Shown piece by piece: positions 46,954 through 58,900 of a stretch of 64,000 nt of DNA. Origin of the DNA: Stomorhina lunata (lineage: Eukaryota > Arthropoda > Insecta > Diptera > Rhiniidae); contig OW121740.1 of NCBI GenBank assembly GCA_933228675.1, positions 157,440,691-157,504,690 on the forward strand, read 5' to 3'. Position numbers and translations under genes: made by a program. The notes under the pieces were generated by a model. That model had not been told where the DNA came from. It worked only from the letters and a program-made list of their open reading frames with translations, and made no database searches. How positions within the stretch are numbered: the stretch's first letter is position 1; each line of letters starts with the position of its first letter.

Positions 46954-49900
46954 GTAAGACCCAAAAGCAAAAGGACTAAAAATACCAGAAGTTTAAATTG
47001 CTCAACTGACATTATCATATACATGACTATCCTAACTATAACGAAGATGATGATGATGATGATGATGACAATGATTATGTTGCTACTATGTGTGTGCGTG
47101 TGTTTGTGGACATGAACATTTAAGTCATCAATGTTTTTGTAAATATTTGTTTGACATTTTCTGCACTCAAGATTTTGTTTACACACTCTTAACAAGTGCC
47201 AACACACATATTTGTAGTATTTTTGACCTTACAGAAGGTTAAAAAGTTAATTAGTAAATCTATCATAACTCCCCCTTTATAAACTAACTAAATTCTAGTT
47301 CACTTTGAAATCCGCACAAGTTAAATTTTCGTTCAGTTCTAGTTCAGTTCTAGTTTAGTTCTAGTTCAGTTCTAGTTCAGTTCTAGTTCAGTTCTAGTTC
47401 AGTTCTAGTTCAGTTCTAGTTCAGCTCTAGTTCAGTTCTAGTTCAGTTCTAGTTCAGTTCTAGTTCAGTTCTAGTTCAGTTCTAGTTCAGTTCTAGTTCA
47501 GTTCTAGTTCAGTTCCAGTTCAGTTCTAGTTCAGTTCTAGTTCAGTTCTAGTTCAGTTCTAGTTCAGTTCTAGTTCAGTTCTAGTTCAGTTCTAGTTCAG
47601 TTCTAGTTCAGTTCTAGTTCAGTTCTAGTTCAGTTCTAGTTCAGTTCTAGTTCAGTTCTAGTTCAGTTCTAGTTCAGTTCTAGTTCAGTTCTAGTTCAGT
47701 TCTAGTTCAGTTCTAGTTCAGTTCTAGTTCAGTTCTAGTTCAGTTCTAGTTCAGTTCTAGTTCAGTTCTAGTTCAGTTCTAGTTCAGTTCTAGTTCAGTT
47801 CTAGTTCAGTTCTAGTTCAGTTCTAGTTCAGTTCTAGTTCAGTTCTAGTTCAGTTCTAGTTCAGTTCTAGTTCAGTTCTAGTTCAGTTCTAGTTCAGTTC
47901 TAGTTCAGTTCTAGTTCAGTTCTAGTTCAGTTCTAGTTCAGTTCTAGTTCAGTTCTAGTTCAGTTCTAGTTCAGTTCTAGTTCAGTTCTAGTTCAGTTCT
48001 AGTTCAATTCTAGTTCAGTTCTAGTTCAGTTCTAGTTCAGTTCTAGTTCAGTTCTAGTTCAGTTCTAGTTCAGTTCTAGTTCAGTTCTAGTTCAGTTCTA
48101 GTTCAGTTCTAGTTCAGTTCTAGTTCAGTTCTAGTTCAGTTCTAGTTCAGTTCTAGTTCAGTTCTAGTTCAGTTCTAGTTCAGTTCTAGTTCAGTTCTAG
48201 TTCAGTTCTAGTTCAGTTCTAGTTCAGTTCTAGTTCAGTTCTAGTTCAGTTCTAGTTCAGTTCTAGTTCAGTTCTAGTTCAGTTCTAGTTCAGTTCTAGT
48301 TCAGTTCTAGTTCAGTTCTAGTTCAGTTCTAGTTCAGTTCTAGTTCAGTTCTAGTTCAGTTCTAGTTCAGTTCTAGTTCAGTTCTAGTTCAGTTCTAGTT
48401 CAGTTCTAGTTCAGTTCTAGTTCAGTTCTAGTTCAGTTCTAGTTCAGTTCTAGTTCAGTTCTAGTTCAGTTCTAGTTCAGTTCTAGTTCAGTTCTAGTTC
48501 AGTTCTAGTTCAGTTCTAGTTCAGTTCTAGTTCAGTTCTAGTTCAGTTCTAGTTCAGTTCTAGTTCAGTTCTAGTTCAGTTCTAGTTCAGTTCTAGTTCA
48601 GTTCTAGTTCAGTTCTAGTTCAGTTCTAGTTCAGTTCTAGTTCAGTTCTAGTTCAGTTCTAGTTCAGTTCTAGTTCAGTTCTAGTTCAGTTCTAGTTCAG
48701 TTCTAGTTCAGTTCTAGTTCAGTTCTAGTTCAGTTCTAGTTCAGTTCTAGTTCAGTTCTAGTTCAGTTCTAGTTCAAATCCAGTTTAATTCTAGTTCAGT
48801 TCTAGTTCAGTTCTAGTTCAGTTCTAGTTCAGTTCTAGTTCAGTTCTAGTTCAGTTCTAGTTCAGTTCTAGTTCAGTTCTAGTTCAGTTCTAGTTCAGTT
48901 CTAGTTCAGTTCTAGTTCAGTTCTAGTTCAGTTCTAGTTCAGTTCTAGTTCAGTTCTAGTTCAGTTTCACTCATATATGTACACTTCAACCTTGCATCCT
49001 TTCTCCCAAATTACTGGCCCAACTAAACGTAATTTCTAAATTGGTTTCTTATCGAACATATTTAATCATTCAAACTCGTACATGGGGACACATAAATAGG
49101 AACTGAATATGCACTCTTTATAATTGAGTCTCCTTTGACAGCGTTTTTTCTAAAATTGCAACAAAAAGGAAGAACGTTGGAACGTACGTGTTGTCTTGTC
49201 TTGTTTGAAACAAATATGAAAACATAATTTCATGTCAAACGTAAATTTGTGTCATACATTCATTCCCCGTTTGTCGTAGTTGTAGACTGTCATTGCTGTT
49301 ATCAGCATTTAACGTTATTGGACAGTTGGTTTTTCGTTTGTTCGTTGTTTGACTACTAAACACGTATTTCAACAACATCCCACGAGAATGGATGACACAC
49401 ATCCATTTACACACGATTAGTCCAGGGAAGGAAGGAGTGACAGAAACGTATACTTTCGTATATGGAATAAATAAATGTTTAAAACAAACAAAAGTGCTAA
49501 AGTTAAGAGAAATGAACGAGTATAAATAATAGTATTGAAGGGAAATTAAGGGGATGTGAAAGTAGTTTCCTCAAGATGTCAGGCAAATCCCATTTGACAC
49601 AAACCACGTGGGTTAAATAAAATTACAAATAAGTTAATAGCAACTTAATCATAAAGATTATATGTATAACAGGAAAGCAGGCGTTGATATTAAGGAAAAT
49701 AGACTTCCTTTGTGTGAAGGTGTGTTTTGTAGGCAGAACAAACTAACAGTTAACTACAATTGAACTATAATTTAACTAGAACTGAACTAGAACTGAACTA
49801 GAGCTGAACTAGAACTGAACTAGAACTGAACTAGAGCTGAACTAGAACTGAACTAGAACTGAACTAGAACTGAACTAGAACTGAACTAGAACTGAACTAG

Positions 49901-52900
49901 AACTGAACTAGAACTGAACTAGAACTGAACTAGAACTGAACTAGAACTGAACTAGAACTGAACTAGAACTGAACTAGAACTGAACTAGAACTGAACTAGA
50001 ACTGAACTAGAACTGAACTAGAACTGAACTAGAACTGAACTAGAACTGAACTAGAACTGAACTAGAACTGAACTAGAACTGAACTAGAACTGAACTAGAA
50101 CTGAACTAGAACTGAACTAGAACTGAACTAGAACTGAACTAGAACTGAACTAGAATTAAACTGGATTTGAACTAGAACTGAACTAGTTAGAAGTAAACTT
50201 AAACTTTCAATATAATGATAGCATTGGCTTACTTTTTACAATCATTGGATATCTATCCATTTTTGTTATTGAACTAAATCGATTTTATATATCATTTGGA
50301 GCATAAAAAATACCAAACGCATTTGTGTCATTAAATTCTGCAAAACAATTGAAATAAATTAAATTTAATTACATTAGCAATTAAAATGCCTTTTCAATAT
50401 AACCGAGTACTTGTGTACGAGTATGTATGTATCTATGTATTCTACTCCAATCCAATTCACACATTGGCATAAAAATGCCACGCAATTATTTTTATTGAAT
50501 TAGAAATTAATGTCTTCCATAAACCATAATGAGTTTTGGGAAAAAAATTTATGAAAGACACCTACACAACTTCTTTAAAGGAATGGAATTACTCGTGGGT
50601 AAAGAAGAAACTAAAAGGAAAAACTGACTGATATATCCATAAAACGTGTGTTATTGGTCATAGTCGAGTGAAGGAAAGCAATTAACTTTCTTGGAATACC
50701 TCTTCATGTGTTGACTTTGCAGAATTTCCAACTGCAAACGCAATTACTGGAGCATATTAAATAAAATTGTCAAATTAATTAAAGCTTTTAATGTTTAAAC
50801 TTTTTTTATAGGTTTTTATTTATTAAAGTTTTAATGTTTTATTCTATTTTAATGTTTAATTTCATATTTTTTTTATTTTGTTCTTTGACTATTTCAGATA
50901 CCCGACAGCGGTTTGACCTACCTCTCAGAGCGTATATTGTTATTTCGTCACGATTACAACAGTCCAAATGTTCTGCACATCATCAATTCCGCCGGAGATG
51001 TGGTAGATGAGACTTTGGTTGAAATTGTTCTCACAGCAAGTCGTAAGTTGTAAAACAATGAGGGAAATCAAAAATCAAAAAGTCATTTTCCACAGCGAAA
51101 ACTTTCTTTTGTGCTATTGTTTGGTTAGAAATTGATGTATGTGCGTTGAAACTTAGAATATATACGAGGGTGGTGAGGGCAGAGTGTTTTACTTTTATAC
51201 ACAAACTGAAACAGAATTTAAGCTTTGCTTAAGCGAAACTGAACATAATTGAAACTTAACTTAAGTATAACTGAAACGAAAGTGACAGAATTGAAACTTA
51301 AACCGAAATGAATATAAACTGAAACTGAAAGAATATAACTGAAACGAAACTGACAGAAATAAAAATTAACCGGAACAAAACATGAACTGAAACAGAGTTA
51401 AAATATAACTGGAACGGAATCTGACAGAACTAAAACTAAACCGGAACAGAACATGAACTGAAAAGTAATTGAAATATTACTGGAATGGCACTAAACAGAA
51501 TTGAAACAGAACTGAAACTTAACCGAAACCGGAACAGAACATGAACAAGAACTGAAACGTGATTGGAATATAACTGAAACGAAACTGACAACAATTAATC
51601 TTAACCAGAACAGCCAATGAACTGAAACAGAGTTAAAATATATCTGAAACGACAAAAAATTTAAATAAAGAAAAAACTTAACCGAAACCGGAATATAGTA
51701 TGAACTGAAACGTAGCTGAATACAACTGGATCGAAGCTGACAGAAATGAAACAGAATATGAATTGAAACGGAGTTGAAACATAACTGGAACAATATTAAG
51801 TAGAATTGAAACAGAACTGAAACTTAAACGGAACCAGAACAGGACATGAACTAAAAAATGATTGAAATATAACTGGACTGGAATCTTAACAGAATTGAAA
51901 CAGAACCGAAACCGGAACAAAACATAATATGATATGTGTTCGGAATATAGCTGAGACGAAACTGACAGAAATAAACTTAACAGAATTTAAACAGAACTGA
52001 AACTTAACTGGAACCAGAGGGCAGAAATGAAAAATAATTAAAATGTAATAGAAACGAAAATACGATGGATTAAAACAGAACCGAAACCGGGACAGAATAT
52101 GAACTGAAACGTTATCGCAACATAAAACTGGGAAGAATTGAAAAACGATTACAACTTAACCGAAACAGAACATGAACTCAAAAAGAATTGGAACTGAAAC
52201 GAAACCAAACAAAATTGAAACAGAACTGTTACGTTACGGGAACCGAAACCGAACTTGAACTGATCTAGAATTCAATAATAACGGAGTAGTAGTATAAAAC
52301 AGAAACTAAACCGGAAATAAACAGAAACTAATCTACAACCGGACTGAAACTAAATTTGAACAGGAACTGTTCTACAGTTGGACTGAAACTAAAGAGGAAC
52401 CAAACTGGAATAGGACTGAGTTTTAAATTCAACGGAGTTAGAAATAAACTGAAACAGAACTCAATACAAATTTTACCGATTCTAAATTTTAACAAAACTG
52501 AAAATGATTTTAAATAAAAAGGGAATTAAAATCCGGGTCTGAATGGGTAACCAAACAGGAATTGAAATGAAAATCCAAAAGCTTGACATGAGTCAAAACT
52601 TAACTGGAATTGAAGAGGAATTTATCTCAAACTAAGCTAAAATTAAACTGGATCTTTATTAAAAAGAAAGTGAACAAAAGATCGGAATTGAAATCAAACG
52701 GGAACAAAATGGGAACCAAACTTGTTCGCCAACTTAATGAAGTGAATTGGGATAAACAAGAACTGAACTTTGAAAAGCTAAAGGACTCAACTGAAAATAA
52801 TACCGATCGCAAATTAGACGGAACTAAATTAGAATTTAGATGCAAGCTAAAATTAAACTGGAACTTAATGGGAACTAAATCTAAATTGAATTTGAATTTT

Positions 52901-55900
52901 GAAACAAACTGGAACCAAACTATATCTTGACATCGGCATGAAAATATACTAGAACTAAACTAGATATGAACCGGAATTAAAATGGTACCTAAGTGGAACT
53001 GAAACTGAAATGAATTTTAATTTTGAAACAAACTGGAATCGAACTATATCTTGACATAAGCATGGAGATGAACTGAAACTGAACTCAAACTGAAAAAGAT
53101 ATGGGTTAGAACTAAATGGGTACCAAACTGGAATTGAAACTAAACTGAATTTTAATTTTTAAACAGACAGGAATCAAAAACATGCATATCTTGACATAAG
53201 CATGAAATTGAACTGAAATATATATGGGCTGGAACTTAATATGAACCGAAATAGATAAATGTTATAAAAAAAATCGGAATTAGAAATAAACAGAAACTTG
53301 AATAAAGTATAAACATACTCAAACAGAACTGGATGATTAATGAAACAGACTGAATTGGATTTAACAAGAACTGAATTGAAACCAAACTTGGATTTAACTG
53401 AACTTATTTAAATTATGTAGACCCGAAATAAGCAAAAACTGAAGATGAAATAAAAAGAAACTGAATTAAAAGTTTAGGGAAACATAAAGGAAAATGGACA
53501 GGAACTGATCTTCAAGTTAAGCTGGAAACAAGACAAAACTGGGCTGAAAGTACTCTAACTGATCTATTTTATTGAAACTGGAATTTGTCAATTTACTAAA
53601 CGGTAACTAAATTGGAAATGAACCAGAACTGAAATAAACTGACACTGAACGATAATAAAGTGAAACTGAACTAGATTTACTTTGAATTGAAACTTGGGAT
53701 TGAAGCAGACTGAAACTCAACTGGAATAGCGCTAGCACTTAAATGCAACTTCAAAGAAAGAGTAAATTTTATGAAATAAAACAAGAGTGGAATGAAATGG
53801 AATTTAACTGAAAACAAGCTGAATGAAACTAAACTGAATCTGCCTTCAACTGAATTAAAATTTGGCAGATTGAAACTTAACTAGAATCGCGCCAGCTCAA
53901 AAAGGGAACAAAAAATAAAGTGAAGATGATATAAAATTAAACTGAAGTGGAATGGAATTAAACTAAACTGGAAACAAGCAGAATGAAACAAAGCTGAAAA
54001 TAAATAGATTTTTAATGATATATTTATTTGAAACTGGACTTAATTGTAACTGAACTGAAATGGACCAAACGCAACTGAACTGTAAAAAACCGGAACTGAA
54101 ATGGAATGAAACTCAAATGGATTTAAAACTTGAAATATTGACAATTAAAATGAAACTAAACTGATGCTGAAACTGAATGCTAATTAACTGGAAATGAACT
54201 GGAACTGCATTAATCTAAACTGGAACTGCAAATGAGCCGGACTGGAGCTAAAATGGAACCAATTTGAAATGAAACTAAAGCGGAATTTAATTAATTTGCA
54301 AATACATAGTCTCATCTAGAACTCATTGGGATTAAAAGAATTTCAAATCTAAAAAGAATTTCTAAAATATAAAAATTTGAAATAACTCTCATTTTCGAAC
54401 CACCCTCGTAATGCGTGTTTCCCGCATCAATGATTTTCAAATGTTTCTTTTGTGAAAGTAAACTTCTAATATTTCTATTAACATATTTTCCCATATAATT
54501 TCATTGTTTTAGCGATTCTCTATCCAACATCCGATATGCCAACATTAAAGCCACACAACCTAAATGTGCACTCGTATAAGGCGCCGACATTCTGTGATTT
54601 CTGTGGGGAAATGTTATTTGGTTTAGTACGTCAAGGTCTTAAATGTGATGGTAAGTAAAATACAATCTCAAATAAATGACTTATGTATGTACATCTAGTC
54701 TTAAATATTTTATGAAATTTTTAAAATAACTTTCTTTTATCTCCCTTTTTCTCGTTTATTTCTCTAGGTTGCGGTCAAAATTATCATAAGCGATGTGTGG
54801 TCAAAATACCCAATAACTGTAATCGTTCGAATGATTTGAATAATTCCTCCAAACGTTCCTCGTTGCTGCAGCCGCCCCGAAGTCCATCGGGCGGTTCAAC
54901 ACAATCTTTGATATCGAATGACGATCATCAACAAGCCAAAAATGATTCGGGGAGTTCTCTGGTAAAACGGATGTCTGATCTTATGAGTGATAAATTAAGA
55001 ATTAATTAAAGTTTTAGAGGCATTTTTTCTCCCCCCTTTTTAAAGGACTTGTCTAGTTGTAGTATTTGAAAACATATATTTTATATAAGAATTTCCTTAA
55101 AAAATAGGTGCTGGGTTTTAGTTCTTTAAAGTGAATCTCTTATTTTACTCATACTTTTTTTTAATTTTCGAATCTCTTTTTTTCTTGATATTTTTCTTAG
55201 AGTTTAGTGAATAGCCTTAATATTTTTGTTATTTAAGATCTGGTTTTTTGATTGAGTCTATCGATATATTAATTTTGTATATTAATTATCTTCTTTTTTT
55301 TATAAATTCTCAAAAATGTACTTAATTTTTTCGCTTGTATTATTCAAATTCTTTATTTTATTTTGTGATTTTTTGTTAAATTTTATTTAAAAATTTTTAT
55401 TCCAATAAAATCTTTTTAATTTTAAATAAATTTTTTATTTTGTTTAATTTTTGTTTGTCTTAAAAAAAAAAACTCGTTACTAAACCAGATCTTGACAAAA
55501 TATGGGTGTTATTAGAAGTAGTTTATAAAAAAGGGGTATGAAATATCTGTGGCTTGGTGGTAAAAGGGCCAATGTCAATATTTTGCTGTTTTGAGTTAAT
55601 CATTGCATTGGATTTTCTTCTATACTCTCTTTTTTTTTTGATTTTTAAGAGGTTGTCTGGGTAATGTTACTATGAATTTACATGAAAAATTAAAACTTTA
55701 AATCAAATTTTCCCAAAACTACTTATTTGACATTGGCCCTTTTAGCACCAAGTCACAGATATCATTATTATAAATCTTTATATAATAACTATGACGAAAT
55801 TTTTAAGAATATATTAAAAAAAACAGATCTTGACAAAATATGGGTGTTATTAGAAGTAGTTTATAAAAAAGGGGTATGAAATATCTGTGGCTTGGTGGTA

Positions 55901-58900
55901 AAAGGGCCAATGTCAATATTTTGCTGTTTTGAGTTAATCATTGCATTGGATTTTCTTCTATACTCTCTTTTTTTGGATTTTTAAGAGGTTGTCTGGGTAA
56001 TGTTACTATGAATTTACATGAAAAATTAAAACTTTAAATCAAATTTTCCCAAAACTACTTATTTGACATTGGCCCTTTTAGCACCAAGCCACAGATATAA
56101 TTAATATAAATCTTTATATAATAACTATGACGAAATTTTTAAGTATATATTAAAAAAAAAATAGGAAATATTTAGCAAAAGTCAGATAACACAATCCAAC
56201 ACGAAAAAAAAATGTTTAGTCAATTTGTATACATCCGATTTCAGCTCTAGTTTTCGAGATATATATTTTTTTAAAAAATACATGGATACACGATTTTGAG
56301 TAACATAACTGAAGAACAGTTTAATTTACTAAGTAAAAAGAAAAAAAAACAAAATTTAGCCACAGTATTACCTTCATGCTGCCCTAACATAATATTTGCT
56401 CCACTCAGTAGTTTAAGAGATATAGCAGAAATTATGACGAAATAACATTTTTTTTTTTGTTTTTCAAAAATTCTTAAAAAAGAGATAATAACAAAGAGAT
56501 AATAACAAAAGTTCCAATATTTTTCTATAGCCTTATAGTCAGATATGTCTTATAACGATATGGAGTTATTTTATTTTGAATTAAGCCCAATGTTATGGAT
56601 GGATTTTAACAAAATATAGCTTGCTATTTGCGTAACATATTTCCCTATTTGACTAAAGGAAAATTAATAAAATTTGTGGTATTTTCTATTTTTATGAATT
56701 TTTGAAAAATTAAAAAAATGTATAAAAAATTCTCCATCCAAAGTTGAGCGATATCTCCGAAACTACTCCATGGAATCAAAATAATGTCAATGCTGCATAA
56801 AGATAATATTACAGCCGGATTTCGATTATTTATAGATGTGAATAGAATAAACCGTTTATAAGTTACGTTACTATAAATCGCGTAACTACGTAGTTTTCTT
56901 AAAAAATTAATATCTCGAAAACTAAAGCTGATACAAAAAAGTGAATAAGAAGCATTGAATCCCAATACTAGATGTGTACAAATTTTACCCAACTCATAAT
57001 GATTGTGTTTCTTTTCGAAAATGCACGTCATTAGTCCACGCACGTAATCCTTAGAAAAAATTATTAAAAAAAAATTTAAATATTTTTCTAAATAGCGCTA
57101 TTAAATCTAAAAACCAACCGGGAATTGTCGCCAAACATTGTAAAGCATACAGATCTTGATATTAGAAACATTTTATTTCTATAGAAAAATTTTACATCGA
57201 AAATTTTCTACAAAAAAATTATACCAAATAAATTTCTATGGAAAATTTTTAAATTCAATTTTTATAGAAAACTTTAATATCGAAAATTTTCTATAGAAAA
57301 CTTATAAATCTAAAATTTTCTATAAAAAACTTTTATATCGAAAATTTTCTATAGAAAAATTGTATATCAAAAAATTTCTTTAGAAAAATTTTATATAAAA
57401 AAATGTTATCAATAATTTCCTATAGAAAAATTTCATATTGAAAATTTTCTATCGAAAATTTTCTATAAAAAAATTTTATTAAAAAAATTTTCTTTAGAAA
57501 AATTTTATAACGAAAATTTTCTTTAGAAAACCTTTATAAAGAAAATTTTCTTTAGAAAAATTTTATATCGAAAATTTTCTATAGAAAAATTTTATATCGA
57601 AAATTTTCTATAGAAAAAGTTTTATACCGAAAATTTTCTAAAGAAAAATTTTGTATCGAAAATTTTCTATAGAAAAATTTTATATCGAAAATTTTCTATA
57701 AAAAATTTTATATCCAAAATTTTCTATAGAAAATTTTATATCGAAAATTTTCTATAGAAAAATTTTATATCGAAAATTTTCTATAGAAAAAGTTTTATAC
57801 CGAAAATTCTCTAAAGAAAAATTTTATATCGAAAATTTTCTATAGAAAAATTTTATATCGAAAATTTTTTATAGAAAAATTTTGTATCGAAATTTCCTAT
57901 AGAAAAATTTTATATCGAAATTTTCTATAGAAAAATTTTATATCGAAAATTTTCTATAGAAAAATTTTATATCAAAAATTTTCTATAGAAAACTTTTATA
58001 TCGAAAATTTTCTATAGAAAAATTGTATATCGAAAATTTACTATAGAAAAATTTTATATCGAAAATTTTCTATAGAAAAATTTTATATCGAAAATTTTCT
58101 TTAGACAAATTTTATTAAAAAAATTTTCTTTAGAAAAATTTTATAACGAAAATTTTCTTTAGAAAACTTTTATAACGAAAATTTTCTTTAGAAAAATTTT
58201 ATATCGAAAATTTTCTATAGAAAAATTTTATATCGAAAATTTTCTATAGAAAAATTTTATATCGAAAATTTTCTATAGAAAAATTTTATATCGAAAATTT
58301 CTCTTTAGTAAAATTTTGATCAAAATTTCTCTTAAGTAAAATTTTTATCAAATTTTGATGAAAATTTTACTAAAGACAAATAGTAAAATTTTCATCAAAA
58401 TTTGTCTTTAGTAAATTTTTGATCAAAATTTGTCTTTAGTAAAATTTTGATCAAAATTTGTCTTTAGTAAAATTTTGATCGAAATTTGTCTTTAGAAAAA
58501 TTTTGATCAAAATTTGTCTTTAGTACAATTTTGATCAAAATTTGTCTTTAGTCAAATTTTGATTAAAATATGTCTTTAGTCAAATTTTGTTCAAAATTTA
58601 TCTTTAGTAAAATTTTGATCAAAATTTGTCTTTAGTAAAATTTTGTTCAAAATTTATCTTTAGTAAAATTTTGATCGAAATTTGTCTTTAGTAAAATTTT
58701 GATCGAAATTTGTCTTTAGAAAAATTTTGATCAAAATTTGTCTTTAGTGAAGTTAATTTCAACCGTTAGTTCTTATATATAATTCTCAACAACTAAAAAC
58801 ATATATTGTATTAACCACCTCTTCCATTTCCTCTAACATTTTCCAGAACGTGCCAATTTACCATAGAAGTCATCAACGCTCTTCCTCGGCCGGAAGCCGC

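Noticed and set aside
52610..52930. 106-residue frame in PKD intron 2
   Set aside because: Asn/Lys/Leu/Glu-rich translation of the decayed GAACTGAAAC repeat, overlapped by an equally long frame on the other strand.
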